From Fidelibacterota bacterium (GTDB taxonomy: Bacteria; Fidelibacterota; Marinisomatia; Marinisomatales; Marinisomataceae): DNA of 53,720 nucleotides. The translations under genes were made by a program, and so were the position numbers. Shown here piece by piece: positions 1 to 12,311 of this stretch; the stretch's first letter is position 1; every line of letters starts with the position of its first letter. The stretch lies in NCBI GenBank assembly GCA_019650355.1, contig BOWX01000001.1, positions 74,514-128,233 on the forward strand, in the 5' to 3' direction. The notes below the pieces were generated by a model. The model saw only the letters and a list, made by a program, of their open reading frames with translations. It ran no database searches and was not told the origin of the DNA.

Positions 1-504
1 ATGTATATGGCTCTAATTGAGAATATTCAAAGAGAAGACCTCAACCCAATTGAAGAGGCAAAAGGATATAAATACCTTCAAGAAAATTTACAATCTTCAA
101 TAACTGAAATAGCAAAAACTGTTGGTAAATCAAGGCCTGCAGTTTCTAATGCTTTAAGACTATTAAAGCTTCCTGATCAAATCCAAGATAGTATCTTAAA
201 AGGTGAAATTAATGCAGGGCAAGCAAGAGCAATTTTACAGAGAAAAACTACTCAAGGGATGCTTCAGCTTTGGCAAAAACTATTAACAGAGAAGATATCA
301 GTACGTAAAACTGAGAAACTAGCTTCAAAAAGAAAGGTTTCTCCTCAATTACAAAACATTCAAGATAAGCTTTCGAGATTGATTGGTGAAAAAGTAGTTA
401 TTAATCAAAATGCTAAAACCAAAAAAGGTTTTATTAAGATTAATTTCAGTAAAAAAACAGTCAGCAGGGTATTAGATAAGCTAAAATCAATTAAGTCTGA
501 TTAA
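1..504 (+). CDS. parB: ParB chromosome-partitioning protein, C-terminal part
   Basis: This is the centromere-binding CTPase of the ParABS system, which spreads from parS sites and segregates origins. The visible part starts inside the conserved box ALIENIQREDLNPIEEA, then has a helix-turn-helix (about residues 34-60, with EIAKTVGKSRPAVSNALRLL) and the C-terminal dimerisation region with basic residues. The N-terminal CTP-binding domain (GERR motif) is missing, so the gene is cut by the window edge and the first ATG is probably internal. An M23 peptidase follows after 4 nt, so the two are likely co-transcribed. Confidence 0.9.
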   Translation: MYMALIENIQREDLNPIEEAKGYKYLQENLQSSITEIAKTVGKSRPAVSNALRLLKLPDQIQDSILKGEINAGQARAILQRKTTQGMLQLWQKLLTEKISVRKTEKLASKRKVSPQLQNIQDKLSRLIGEKVVINQNAKTKKGFIKINFSKKTVSRVLDKLKSIKSD

Positions 505-508
505 TTTT

Positions 509-1243
509 ATGAAATTAAGTAAATATAAAATTTTATTTATATCTCCATTTTCAGATAAATCATGGCAAATAGAATTTAGTAGATTAACATTTATTTCATC
601 GATTATAGTATTATCAATAATGGTTCTTGGCTCAATTGCACTTTTATATTTTTCATCTCCAATTGTAAAAGAATACTTAAGAGTTTCAACAATAAACAAA
701 GAAATAAAACAGCAACAAGAAATCATTAATAACATTGATAAGTCGATTGAAGAGATTGCCTTAATGAAATCTTATATTGATTCAATTATTGGTACAGAAA
801 AGGGTAATGATTTAAATGAAAACAACATTAGATATATCTTGGCAAATAATCTTCCCACAGTTAAGCCTGCAGATGGTTTGATTAGTAGAACATATGATAC
901 AGAAACTAAACATTTTGGAATAGATGTTGTAAATATTGAAGGAACACCTATTTTTGCAATAGCGGACGGACAAATAGTCTTTAGTGATTTCTCAGATGAT
1001 TTTGGACATTTTATTATTATAGATCATCAAAATGGGTATCTCTCACATTATTATCATAACCAGGAAAATTTTTTTAAAAAAGGGGATACAGTTAAAGCGG
1101 GAGAAGTGATTGCTAAATTAGGCAATACTGGTATGTCCACTGGTCCTCATTTACATTTTGAAATTTGGAAAGATGGAAATTCTATTGATCCAATTAATTT
1201 TTTTGAAGATTTTAACTTAAAATCCGATAAATTATCTCAATGA
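509..1243 (+). CDS. M23 (LytM-type) peptidoglycan endopeptidase, membrane-anchored
   Basis: This is a zinc metallopeptidase domain that cleaves peptide cross-links in the periplasmic cell wall. A single hydrophobic segment (about residues 27-50) precedes a short helical linker and the C-terminal M23 domain. Zinc ligands and catalytic residues are visible as HFGID (HxxxD), a histidine-rich SHYYH, and HLHFE (HxH). The 244-aa length and architecture match envelope LytM proteins. The stop overlaps the bactofilin start by 4 nt (ATGA), so the two are translationally coupled. Bactofilin and M23 partners act together in cell-shape control in other bacteria (for example CcmA with Csd1 in Helicobacter); that role here is inferred. 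Confidence 0.9.
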   Translation: MKLSKYKILFISPFSDKSWQIEFSRLTFISSIIVLSIMVLGSIALLYFSSPIVKEYLRVSTINKEIKQQQEIINNIDKSIEEIALMKSYIDSIIGTEKGNDLNENNIRYILANNLPTVKPADGLISRTYDTETKHFGIDVVNIEGTPIFAIADGQIVFSDFSDDFGHFIIIDHQNGYLSHYYHNQENFFKKGDTVKAGEVIAKLGNTGMSTGPHLHFEIWKDGNSIDPINFFEDFNLKSDKLSQ

Positions 1244-1584
1244 AAATTCAATCCAAAGCAACTAATAGTCAAACAATCATTGCTGAAGATGTAGCCATTG
1301 ATGGTAATGTACTTTTAAATGGCAATGTTACCATTTATGGAGAGATAAAAGGCTCTGTCAAAACGAATGGAGCAATTCAATTAGCAAAAAGTGGAAAAAT
1401 TTACGGTGATGTTGAAGCTTCAATGATTCAAATTAATGGTTATATTGAGGGTGATGCATTCATTAATGGCCCAGCTGAACTTCTAAAAGGCTGTGAGCTT
1501 GTTGGAAATCTAAAGTATAAAATTCTTACTATTGAAGATGGTGCTCAATTTTCAGGAAGATGTGACATCATAGTTGATGAGTAA
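1240..1584 (+). CDS. Bactofilin (CcmA/DUF583 family)
   Basis: Bactofilins are polymer-forming cytoskeletal proteins that scaffold wall enzymes at the inner membrane. The 114-aa protein is almost all beta-helix repeat, with recurrent glycine-spaced rungs such as NGNVTIYGEIKGSV, SGKIYGDVEA and NGYIEGDAFI, typical of the family. It overlaps the upstream M23 gene by 4 nt and the next ORF by 8 nt, so the three form one translationally coupled run behind parB. In Myxococcus bactofilins help position ParABS complexes, which makes the linkage to parB noteworthy; a shared role here is only inference. Confidence 0.9.
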   Translation: MKIQSKATNSQTIIAEDVAIDGNVLLNGNVTIYGEIKGSVKTNGAIQLAKSGKIYGDVEASMIQINGYIEGDAFINGPAELLKGCELVGNLKYKILTIEDGAQFSGRCDIIVDE

Positions 1585-1771
1585 AAAGAAAAAACTAAGT
1601 TCTATTTTAGCTGAAAGTTATTCAGTCTATTTTGAATTCATCGGAATTATTATATCTTGGCTTTTAATAGCTTATTTTCTGTTTAACGATTTTTGGAAAA
1701 TTTTTGTAATTATTATTGGAGTTTTTCATGCTTCTTATCGTGCATATCAACATGTAAAAAATAATAATTAA
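1577..1771 (+). CDS. AtpZ/AtpI-like small membrane protein
   Basis: This 64-aa protein has a lysine-rich N-terminus and two hydrophobic helices (about residues 20-36 and 38-54). That is the usual shape of AtpZ/AtpI proteins encoded just upstream of ATP synthase operons, which assist c-ring assembly or form a Mg/Ca channel. I chose the ATG at 1577; an in-frame TTG lies one codon earlier. The start lies inside the end of the bactofilin gene. Assignment rests on position before atpB, length and topology rather than on a strong motif. Confidence 0.65.
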   Translation: MSKKKKLSSILAESYSVYFEFIGIIISWLLIAYFLFNDFWKIFVIIIGVFHASYRAYQHVKNNN

Positions 1772-1813
1772 GATTTACACTTTTTTTTCTGTTTTTCCTT
1801 ACAACTTTCTATT

Positions 1814-1822
1814 TATATTTCG
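1814..1822 (+). promoter_or_regulatory. Possible promoter -10/-7 element before atpB
   Basis: The nonamer TATATTTCG lies in the 54-nt gap before atpB and recurs at 16529-16537 just before tRNA-Leu. It resembles the Bacteroidetes -7 box TAnnTTTG with the last base changed. If it works, the atpB transcript would begin close to the first ATG at 1826. No convincing partner -33/-35 box was seen, so this is only a candidate. Confidence 0.25.
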
Positions 1823-1825
1823 TCG

Positions 1826-2797
1826 ATGTTTATTGCTGAAAAAGTTGGAAAAGAATGGACAATGGATCAAGCTCCTCAATATGCTATTGATCACGTTGCA
1901 AACAGCAAAAAAAATATTTTTGAATTTGAATTTCTTAATTCGCTCTCAGCAAAGATTTCTAATTTTTTTGGCATTTCTAGTGAATCCTTATTTTATATTG
2001 ATTTAGGAATTTCAAAGCACGTTTTTTTACTTTTCTTTGTTTCCTTTATAGTGGTTTCAACCATTGTAACACTAATTCAAGGTTATATTTCTCATAAGAA
2101 AAATATTCCTAACAAGTTTATGAGTATTATTGAGATGTTTGTTATCTATTTAAGAGATGATGTTCTTAAAAATTTTATTGGAGATAAAGAATATAGATCA
2201 TGGGCGCCTTTGGTCTATACAATTTTCTTTTTTGTTCTTTTTGGAAATGTTTTAGGACTAATACCAATTTTTGATTTAACAGGATTGATAGGTAAAATTG
2301 GATATAAAGCTGAAATGTTAGGTAAGGATAATATATTATATTTATTATCAAAAGGTGGCCACACAGTTACAGCAAATGTTAATGTTACTTTTGCAATAGC
2401 TACTATTACATTTGTTGCATTTATTGCTGCTGGAATTCAAAAATATGGTTTTGTACAACATTGGAAAAATTTAGCACCTTCTGGATTACCTTGGCCGCTA
2501 TATTTTGTTGTTGTGCCTATTGAATTCATGGGATTATTCATTCGTCCACTTGCTTTGACACTCAGGTTAGCTGGTAATATGATGGGTGGACATATTGCTT
2601 TAATAATTTTTATTACTTTTATTTTTAGTGCAACTGCAGAATTGGGGGGTTTAGCTGGTTTCGGAATAGCACCTTTTTCAATCTCACTTGCATTAGGATT
2701 AACTATGCTTGAACTGCTAGTTGCAGTGATACAAGCATATGTTTTTGCATTATTAACAGCCGTTTTTATTGGAATGGCTATACACGTAGATCACTAA
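1826..2797 (+). CDS. atpB: ATP synthase subunit a
   Basis: This is the Fo stator channel subunit that carries protons past the c ring. At 323 aa it has about six transmembrane segments and the hallmark helix with LTLRLAGNMMGGH, whose arginine (about residue 247) is the essential one. The C-terminal helix with ELLVAVIQAYVFALL is also typical. The first ATG (1826) has no Shine-Dalgarno; an in-frame ATG at 1862, preceded by GGAAAAG, is an alternative start that would shorten the protein by 12 residues. It is the first gene of the atpBEFHAGDC run. Confidence 0.95.
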   Translation: MFIAEKVGKEWTMDQAPQYAIDHVANSKKNIFEFEFLNSLSAKISNFFGISSESLFYIDLGISKHVFLLFFVSFIVVSTIVTLIQGYISHKKNIPNKFMSIIEMFVIYLRDDVLKNFIGDKEYRSWAPLVYTIFFFVLFGNVLGLIPIFDLTGLIGKIGYKAEMLGKDNILYLLSKGGHTVTANVNVTFAIATITFVAFIAAGIQKYGFVQHWKNLAPSGLPWPLYFVVVPIEFMGLFIRPLALTLRLAGNMMGGHIALIIFITFIFSATAELGGLAGFGIAPFSISLALGLTMLELLVAVIQAYVFALLTAVFIGMAIHVDH

Positions 2798-2998
<201 letters not shown>

Positions 2999-3016
2999 TC
3001 AAAATAAGGAAATAAT

Positions 3017-3523
3017 ATGAATCCATTATTAACGCCAGAACTAGGCACATATGTCTGGTCATTAGTTATTTTTATGACAGTACTTTTTGTATTAAGAAAG
3101 TATGCATGGAATCCTCTTTTAGACTTTTTAGAAGAAAGAGAAAAAGATATTGCAGAATCTCTTAAAATGGCAGAAAGTGCTAAGACTGATCTTGAACAAA
3201 TTAAAGATGAGTCTGAAAAAATACTTAACGAGGCCAAAAAAGAAGGTAAAGCAATTGTAGGAGATAGTAAGCTTAGAGCTGAAGAGTCTGCAGCTAAAAT
3301 ACTTAATGATGCAAAAGCAAAATCCAATGAATTTCTTGATGATGCTAAGTCAAAGATAGAGATTGAGAAGAAAAGAGCTATTAAAGAAATTAAGGAAGAA
3401 GTTGTAGATCTTAGTCTAGAATTAGCTACAAAAGTTTTACAAAGAAATGTTAAGGATGATGATAATAGCAAGTTTATTAAATCATCATTAGAAGCAGTGA
3501 AAGTAGATGAAGCAAAATCTTAA
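3017..3523 (+). CDS. atpF: ATP synthase subunit b
   Basis: This is the peripheral stalk subunit. One N-terminal membrane helix (about residues 10-28, within TYVWSLVIFMTVLFVL) is followed by a long charged helix with the typical WNPLLDFLEEREKDI and many alanine/lysine/glutamate heptads that would form the right-handed coiled coil. Length (168 aa) is normal. The start follows an AAGGAAA ribosome-binding site, and the end overlaps atpH by 17 nt, which implies coupled translation. Confidence 0.93.
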   Translation: MNPLLTPELGTYVWSLVIFMTVLFVLRKYAWNPLLDFLEEREKDIAESLKMAESAKTDLEQIKDESEKILNEAKKEGKAIVGDSKLRAEESAAKILNDAKAKSNEFLDDAKSKIEIEKKRAIKEIKEEVVDLSLELATKVLQRNVKDDDNSKFIKSSLEAVKVDEAKS

Positions 3524-4049
3524 AAAGATAAATATTTATTCCAATCTATTAAATGATTCTGTTAATTCATTTGACGACTTTATAGGAGTTAAAAATGGAT
3601 TGGATGAATTTAATTCTTCTTTAAAAGATGATTTATCTATTAATACTTTTTTCAAATCGAAGACTGTTGATAATGTAGAAAAAATGAGTCTTTTTGAGAA
3701 AGCTGTTTCAAACTCAATGAGTGTTATTTTAGTAGAAGTTTTAAAAGTAGTAATAGAAAATAATGACATTAATTTATTAAAAAATATTGCCAAAAATTTT
3801 ACGCTACTTTCCAAGCAAAAACTAAATATTGCATTTGTTGAAGTGGTTTCTTCAAATGAAATGAATAGTAATCAAAAAGATGATATAACTAATTCTTTGA
3901 GTGAGCTTATCAAAAAGAATATTGATATCAACTTTGATGTTGATAAAAATTTAATTGGGGGACTTAAAATTAAAGTAGACGACACATTATATGATAGTAG
4001 TCTGCAAACAAAATTAGAAAACGCAAAATCAAAATTAGTAGGGGTATAA
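3507..4049 (+). CDS. atpH: ATP synthase subunit delta
   Basis: This subunit joins the peripheral stalk to the top of F1. The 180-aa protein has the helical N-terminal domain and a C-terminal region with NLIGGLKIKVDDTLYDSS, close to the family signature around GG.x.I.xGDxxxDxS. Sequence conservation is otherwise low, as usual for delta. It begins inside the atpF end and stops directly before the atpA ATG (4050), which fixes it by gene order. Confidence 0.9.
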   Translation: MKQNLKKINIYSNLLNDSVNSFDDFIGVKNGLDEFNSSLKDDLSINTFFKSKTVDNVEKMSLFEKAVSNSMSVILVEVLKVVIENNDINLLKNIAKNFTLLSKQKLNIAFVEVVSSNEMNSNQKDDITNSLSELIKKNIDINFDVDKNLIGGLKIKVDDTLYDSSLQTKLENAKSKLVGV

Positions 4050-5567
4050 ATGGATATTAAGACAAATGAAATCGGCGATTTACTACGAAGTCAGATTAAA
4101 AATATCAATGAAAGTGTTGATGTTAATGAAGTTGGCGAAGTTTTAGAAATTGGCGATGGTGTTGCTAGAACAAGCGGACTTGGAAGTGTAATGAGTTCTG
4201 AGCTGGTTGAGTTTCCAAATAATGTATTTGGAATGGCTTTAAATTTAGAAGAAGAAAATGTTGGTGCAGTACTATTTGGTGATAGTAGCCTTGTAAAAGA
4301 AGGTGATACTGTTAAAAGAACAGGTAAAGTCGTTGAAGTACCAGTCGGAAAAGAACTTTTAGGTCGTGTCGTTGACCCTCTAGGTCAGCCAATGGATGGT
4401 AAGGGCCCTATAAACGCTAAAGAAACTTTACCAATTGAAAGAAAAGCATTAGGTGTTATGCAAAGATTTCCAGTTAAAGAACCCCTACAAACTGGATTAA
4501 AATCAATTGATAGCATGATTCCAATTGGTAGAGGTCAAAGAGAGTTAATTATTGGTGATAGGCAAACTGGAAAATCAGCAATTGCAATTGATGCTATTAT
4601 TAATCAAAAATCCACTCATAGTTCAGATAGCCCAGTATATTGTGTTTATGTTGCTGTTGGTCAAAAGGCATCAACAGTTGCTAAGCTTGTTGCCGAGCTT
4701 GAAGCCAACGGAGCAATGGAGTATACAACTGTAGTGGTAGCAAATGCTTCTGATCCAGCTCCATTACAATATATTGCTCCTTATTCAGGTTGTGCTATGG
4801 GAGAATATTATAGAGATAATGGTATGCATGGTTTAATTGTTTATGATGATTTATCCAAACAAGCTACTGCATATAGGCAAATGTCTCTTGTTTTGAGAAG
4901 ACCTCCTGGAAGAGAAGCATTTCCAGGTGATGTATTCTACTTACATAGTAGATTATTAGAAAGAGCTTCAAAGCTTTCAGAAGATTTAGGTTCTGGTTCG
5001 CTTACTGCACTTCCAGTTATTGAAACTCAAGAAGGTGATGTATCTGCATATATTCCAACAAACGTAATATCAATTACAGATGGACAGATTTATTTAGATA
5101 CAAACTTGTTTAACGGAGGAGTTAGACCAGCAGTTGATGTTGGATTATCTGTTTCAAGAGTTGGTGGTAGTGCTCAGATTAAAGCTATGAAAAAAATTGC
5201 AGGTAAATTAAGGTTGGACTTAGCTCAATTTAGAGAATTGGAAGCTTTTGCAAAATTTGCTTCAGATTTGGATGAATCAACTGCAGCTCAAATTACAAGA
5301 GGAAGAAGAATGGTTGAAATTCTAAAACAGAATCAATATGTACCAATGACAACTGAAAAGCAGGTTGCAATTATTTATGCTGCGAGTCAGGGTTATTTAG
5401 ATGATATTGAATTAGAGTCTGTTAAGGAATTTGAAGTAGGTCTTTTAGAGCATTTTGAATCAAAACATTCTGAATGCTTAGAAGAAATAAATAGTTCAGG
5501 AGATATTTCAGACGATCTAGGTAAAAAGATGAATAAGGCAATAGAGGAATTTAAGAAGAGCTTCTAA
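4050..5567 (+). CDS. atpA: ATP synthase subunit alpha
   Basis: This is the non-catalytic nucleotide-binding subunit of F1. The 505-aa protein shows the N-terminal beta-barrel ([16 protein letters not shown]), the P-loop GDRQTGKSA near residue 170, the segment [13 protein letters not shown], and the signature [20 protein letters not shown]. It starts immediately after the atpH stop and ends one nucleotide before the atpG start, so the operon is tightly coupled. The reading frame is intact. Confidence 0.98.
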   Translation: MDIKTNEIGDLLRSQIKNINESVDVNEVGEVLEIGDGVARTSGLGSVMSSELVEFPNNVFGMALNLEEENVGAVLFGDSSLVKEGDTVKRTGKVVEVPVGKELLGRVVDPLGQPMDGKGPINAKETLPIERKALGVMQRFPVKEPLQTGLKSIDSMIPIGRGQRELIIGDRQTGKSAIAIDAIINQKSTHSSDSPVYCVYVAVGQKASTVAKLVAELEANGAMEYTTVVVANASDPAPLQYIAPYSGCAMGEYYRDNGMHGLIVYDDLSKQATAYRQMSLVLRRPPGREAFPGDVFYLHSRLLERASKLSEDLGSGSLTALPVIETQEGDVSAYIPTNVISITDGQIYLDTNLFNGGVRPAVDVGLSVSRVGGSAQIKAMKKIAGKLRLDLAQFRELEAFAKFASDLDESTAAQITRGRRMVEILKQNQYVPMTTEKQVAIIYAASQGYLDDIELESVKEFEVGLLEHFESKHSECLEEINSSGDISDDLGKKMNKAIEEFKKSF

Positions 5568-5568
5568 C

Positions 5569-8110
<2,542 letters not shown>

Positions 8111-8127
8111 TTATTAGATTATTATAA

Positions 8128-9879
8128 ATGACTATTAGAACACATAATTGTGGTGAACTGAATAATAATCATATTGACAAGACCGTTCAGCTTTCAGGAT
8201 GGGTAAACTCTATAAGAACCCATGGTCAGATTATATTTATAGATATTCGTGATCGTTTTGGTAAAACGCAGGTTATACTAAGTTCTGATGAATTAATTGA
8301 AATTGGTAAAACCTTGTCAAATGAAGATGTTATTCATGTATCCGGTAAAGTTTCTCAAAGAGCAAAAGATTTAATTAATCCTGATTTATCAACAGGGGAA
8401 ATTGAAATTTTAGTTGAAAAAATTGATTTATTAAGTACTGCTGAACCTATGCCTCTATCTATACAAGATAGAGAAGCATCATCTGAAGAGCATAGATTAA
8501 AATATAGATATTTAGAGCTTAGAAATTCTTCTCTTCAAAATAATTTAATTATAAGACATAAAACAGCTCAGGTAGTAAGAAATTTCTTATCAGAAAATAA
8601 TTTTCTAGAGATTGAAACACCCGTCTTAATGAAGTCGACTCCTGAAGGTGCTAGAGATTATCTAGTGCCAAGTAGAGTTCACAATGGTCAATTCTATGCT
8701 TTACCACAATCTCCACAAATGTATAAACAACTATTTATGATTTCAGGCTTAGATCGATATTTTCAAATCGTTAAATGTTTTAGGGATGAAGATTTAAGAT
8801 CTGATCGTCAACCTGAGTTCACTCAAATTGATTTAGAAATGAGTTTTGTTGATGAAGATGAAGTCAGAAATTTAGTTCAAAATTTAATTGTCAAAGTATT
8901 TAAAGATATAATCAATGTAGATTTAAATGATTTTCCAGTTCTTCCATATAAAGAAGCTATTGAAAAATATGGTACTGATAAGCCTGATTTAAGATTTGAA
9001 ATGCTTATCAATGATTTCAAACCTTTTTCAGACAAATCTGATTTTAAAGCATTTTCTTCTTGCGAGGCTGTAAGAATGATTCACATTCAAGAAGCTGATA
9101 AATTTTCCAGAAAAGTTATAGATGAAATGGATGCTTATGCTCAATCAATTGGTGCTAAAGGACTAGCGTGGTATAAAGTGAATAATGGTGATTTTGAGGG
9201 TGGAATTTCTAAATTTTTTGATTCTGAACTTCGTAATGAAATCATTAGCAATTTTGGAATTAAAGATAACTCAATATGTTTTATGATTGGTGATAATCTA
9301 AATAATTCACTCAAAATTCTTGGAAAAGTAAGAAGTAGGCTTGGCGATATATTAAATCTTAAGGATAATAGCTTGTTTGCCCCTGTTTGGATTGTAGATT
9401 TTCCTTTATTTGATTGGAATGATGAGACTGAAAGATTTGATTCTGTAAATCATCCTTTTACTGCTCCAAAAGACTCTGATATAGAAAATGTCTTATCAAA
9501 TCCTGGAGATATTATTTCTAAAGGCTATGATATAGTAATTAATGGATATGAAGTAGCTGGAGGTTCAATAAGAATCCATGACCATAAATTACAAAAAGAT
9601 ATATTTAAAATAATGAATCTATCTGATGAGGAAATTTCGGAAAAATTTGGATTTTTTATAGATGCACTTAAATATGGTACTCCTCCACATGGTGGTATTG
9701 CATTTGGGTTAGATAGATTAGTCATGTTGTTAGCAGGAGTGACAAATATTAGAGACGTTATTGCATTTCCAAAGACAACATCAGCATCTGCTTTGATGGA
9801 AGAAGCTCCAAACCTTGTTTCAGAAGAACAATTAAATGAACTTGGAATAAAGATTGTAGATGATGAAAAAAACGTTTGA
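8128..9879 (+). CDS. aspS: Aspartyl-tRNA synthetase
   Basis: This class II enzyme charges tRNA-Asp. The 583-aa protein has an N-terminal OB-fold ([14 protein letters not shown]), motif 2 ([18 protein letters not shown]), a GAD insertion in the middle as in bacterial-type AspRS, and motif 3 ([16 protein letters not shown]). Length is normal for the bacterial form. The gene lies 17 nt after atpC, and its 3' end overlaps phoH by 20 nt. Confidence 0.97.
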   Translation: MTIRTHNCGELNNNHIDKTVQLSGWVNSIRTHGQIIFIDIRDRFGKTQVILSSDELIEIGKTLSNEDVIHVSGKVSQRAKDLINPDLSTGEIEILVEKIDLLSTAEPMPLSIQDREASSEEHRLKYRYLELRNSSLQNNLIIRHKTAQVVRNFLSENNFLEIETPVLMKSTPEGARDYLVPSRVHNGQFYALPQSPQMYKQLFMISGLDRYFQIVKCFRDEDLRSDRQPEFTQIDLEMSFVDEDEVRNLVQNLIVKVFKDIINVDLNDFPVLPYKEAIEKYGTDKPDLRFEMLINDFKPFSDKSDFKAFSSCEAVRMIHIQEADKFSRKVIDEMDAYAQSIGAKGLAWYKVNNGDFEGGISKFFDSELRNEIISNFGIKDNSICFMIGDNLNNSLKILGKVRSRLGDILNLKDNSLFAPVWIVDFPLFDWNDETERFDSVNHPFTAPKDSDIENVLSNPGDIISKGYDIVINGYEVAGGSIRIHDHKLQKDIFKIMNLSDEEISEKFGFFIDALKYGTPPHGGIAFGLDRLVMLLAGVTNIRDVIAFPKTTSASALMEEAPNLVSEEQLNELGIKIVDDEKNV

Positions 9880-10807
9880 AATAAAAGGCGTAGATTTAAC
9901 AAGTCTGTATGGAGTTGGTGATAAAAATATTATTTTTTTAGAAAAACAACTTCCTCTTCAATTAAATGTTAGAGGAAACAATATTTTTTGCCAAGGTCTA
10001 AAAAAAGATATCAATCATTTTGATTCAGTTTTAAATCAAATGATCGACTCAATTAAAAAGGGTAATACCTTATCTCAAAAAGATATATCACAATTAGTTG
10101 CTTTAAATGCTTCAGAACAATCATCGAAATCCAATGGCACCATCGAGAACGTATTATTTTATGGTAAAAAGGGTCCAGTTTTTCCTAGAACTGATGGTCA
10201 GAAAGAATTAGTTCAATCTTTTTTGAAAAACGATATTATTATTTCTGTAGGTCCAGCAGGAACAGGAAAAACATTCCTTGCTGTAGCATATGCATTATCA
10301 TTACTTGAAAAACATGAAATTGAAAAAATTATTTTTTGTAGACCTGCTGTTGAAGCTGGAGAAAATTTAGGATTTCTTCCAGGAGACCTTAAAGATAAAA
10401 TTGATCCATATCTTGCACCATTATATGATGCACTTCATGAATTATTACCAAAAAATAAAATTCAAAATTTTTTAGATAGAGGTATTATTGAGATAATACC
10501 ATTGGCATATATGAGGGGAAGAACTATCAATCGTTCAGCTATGATTCTTGATGAGGCTCAAAATGCTTCATCAATCCAAATGAAAATGTTTCTAACAAGA
10601 TTAGGAATTGAATCAAGAGCAATAATAACTGGTGACGAATCACAGATTGATTTACCAACAAAGTCCAATTCTGGATTGATTGATGTTTTAAAAATATTAA
10701 AAAATATTAATGATATTGGGATTGTAAAACTAAGCGAGCATGATATTGCAAGACATCATCTTGTAAAACATATCATTGATGCTTATTCAAAATCAAAAAA
10801 TAAATAG
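9860..10807 (+). CDS. phoH: PhoH-family ATPase
   Basis: This is a P-loop ATPase of the PhoH/PhoL family, linked to RNA metabolism and stress. The N-terminal 100 residues look like a KH-type RNA-binding fold; then comes VGPAGTGKT (Walker A, near residue 130) and a Walker B with [11 protein letters not shown]. The signature [19 protein letters not shown] is typical. Two adjacent ATG codons (9860, 9863) lie inside the end of aspS. In many bacteria phoH precedes ybeY and a 7TM HD gene, but here leucine dehydrogenase follows. Confidence 0.93.
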   Translation: MMKKTFEIKGVDLTSLYGVGDKNIIFLEKQLPLQLNVRGNNIFCQGLKKDINHFDSVLNQMIDSIKKGNTLSQKDISQLVALNASEQSSKSNGTIENVLFYGKKGPVFPRTDGQKELVQSFLKNDIIISVGPAGTGKTFLAVAYALSLLEKHEIEKIIFCRPAVEAGENLGFLPGDLKDKIDPYLAPLYDALHELLPKNKIQNFLDRGIIEIIPLAYMRGRTINRSAMILDEAQNASSIQMKMFLTRLGIESRAIITGDESQIDLPTKSNSGLIDVLKILKNINDIGIVKLSEHDIARHHLVKHIIDAYSKSKNK

Positions 10808-10816
10808 GAAATTATA

Positions 10817-11881
10817 ATGACAAAAATTTTTGAGAAAATATCTGATAAGAACCATGAACAAATTGTCTATTGTAATGATCCATCTTCTGGGTTAAAAGCA
10901 ATCATCGCAGTTCATAATACTGTTTTAGGTCCTGCTTTAGGAGGATGTAGAATGTATCCATATAAAAGCGAAGAAGATGCGCTTGTAGATGTTTTAAGAT
11001 TATCCAGAGGAATGACATATAAAGCTTCTATTTCCAATTTAAATTTAGGTGGTGGTAAAGCTGTCATTATTGGAGATCCAAATTCAGATAAATCAGAAGT
11101 GCTTTTGAGATCATTTGGAAAATTTGTACAAAGTCTAGGAGGGAAGTATATCACAGCTGAAGATGTTGGAATGACTGTTCATGATATGGAATTTATAAGA
11201 ATGGAAACAAATCATGTTACAGGAATTCAAAGAGCAATGGGTGGAAGCGGTGATCCATCTATTCTTACTGCTTTAGGAGTTTTTGTTGGAATGAAAGCTG
11301 CATTGAAAAAAAGATTAAATATTCAATCATTAAATGGACTTAAAATAGGTGTTCAAGGTTTTGGTAAGGTAGGATATTATTTATGTTCTCATTTAAATAA
11401 TGAAGGTGCAGAAATATATGGCCATGATATTAATGATGAGTCTCTTGAAAGAGTTAAAAATGAATTTGGTGTTAATCCAGTAAGTGCTGATGAGCTAATG
11501 TCAATGGATTTAGATGTTTTTTCTCCATGTGCAATGGGAGCTGTAATCAATCCCACTACGATTGAAAGTTTAAAGTGTAGTGTTATTGCTGGCGCTGCTA
11601 ATAATCAGTTAGAAAAAGAAGATAGAGATTCAAAATTATTACAGGAAAAAGAAATTATGTATGTTCCTGATTATGTAATTAATGCTGGCGGCTTAATGAA
11701 TGTTGCAAATGAACTTCAGGGTTACAATAAAGAAAAAGCAAAATATCAAGTTGAAGGTATTTACTACATTCTTACAAGAATTTTTGATTACGCAGCAAAT
11801 AATAATATTTCGACACTTGAGGCAGCAAATCTTTTAGCTGAGAGAAGAATTCAAGACTATATTAAATGGAATCATCAGTAA
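10817..11881 (+). CDS. Leucine dehydrogenase (Glu/Leu/Phe/Val dehydrogenase family)
   Basis: This NAD-dependent enzyme interconverts branched-chain amino acids and 2-oxo acids with release or capture of ammonia. The substrate domain shows GPALGGCRMYPY and the catalytic lysine region NLGGGKAVIIGDP; the Rossmann domain has GVQGFGKVGYYLC. The 354-aa length and the short substrate domain favour leucine over glutamate dehydrogenase. Valine or phenylalanine preference cannot be excluded. It lies between phoH and nusB with short gaps. Confidence 0.85.
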   Translation: MTKIFEKISDKNHEQIVYCNDPSSGLKAIIAVHNTVLGPALGGCRMYPYKSEEDALVDVLRLSRGMTYKASISNLNLGGGKAVIIGDPNSDKSEVLLRSFGKFVQSLGGKYITAEDVGMTVHDMEFIRMETNHVTGIQRAMGGSGDPSILTALGVFVGMKAALKKRLNIQSLNGLKIGVQGFGKVGYYLCSHLNNEGAEIYGHDINDESLERVKNEFGVNPVSADELMSMDLDVFSPCAMGAVINPTTIESLKCSVIAGAANNQLEKEDRDSKLLQEKEIMYVPDYVINAGGLMNVANELQGYNKEKAKYQVEGIYYILTRIFDYAANNNISTLEAANLLAERRIQDYIKWNHQ

Positions 11882-11888
11882 CTACATC

Positions 11889-12311
11889 ATGGCAAAAAGT
11901 GACAAACAGCAAAGAAAGTTAGCAAGAGAGGCCGTATTACAAGCACTTTATGCAAAGCATGTATCAAATGAGGAAGCAAAAAAAGTCTTACATGATATTT
12001 TGATAAGATATGAATTTGACAAAATGACTAAAAAATTTGTAGAAGAACTCTTTAATTTAACAATCAAATTTTCTGATGATTTAGATAAGCATATTGAAAG
12101 TAATCTTGATAATTGGACAGTAGATAGATTAAATGTTATTGATAGGCTAATTATGCAAATGTCTTTATGCGAAATGATTCATCTAAAGTCATATGATATT
12201 TCTCACAAGGTTACTATTAGTTCTGCTATAGAAAATGCTAAAAAATTTAGCTCAGAAGATAGTACTTCGTTTGTTAACGGTGTCCTTGACTCAATTTACA
12301 AGGAGTTATAG
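11889..12311 (+). CDS. nusB: Transcription antitermination factor NusB
   Basis: NusB binds boxA RNA with S10 in rRNA antitermination complexes. The 140-aa all-helical protein begins with an arginine-rich KLAREAVLQALYA and ends with ISSAIENAKKFSSEDSTSFVNGVLDSI, the usual C-terminal signature (xxExxKxF..xx..FVNGxLd). The stop abuts the secA start at 12312; the segment CAAGGAG at its 3' end serves as the secA ribosome-binding site. Confidence 0.92.
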   Translation: MAKSDKQQRKLAREAVLQALYAKHVSNEEAKKVLHDILIRYEFDKMTKKFVEELFNLTIKFSDDLDKHIESNLDNWTVDRLNVIDRLIMQMSLCEMIHLKSYDISHKVTISSAIENAKKFSSEDSTSFVNGVLDSIYKEL

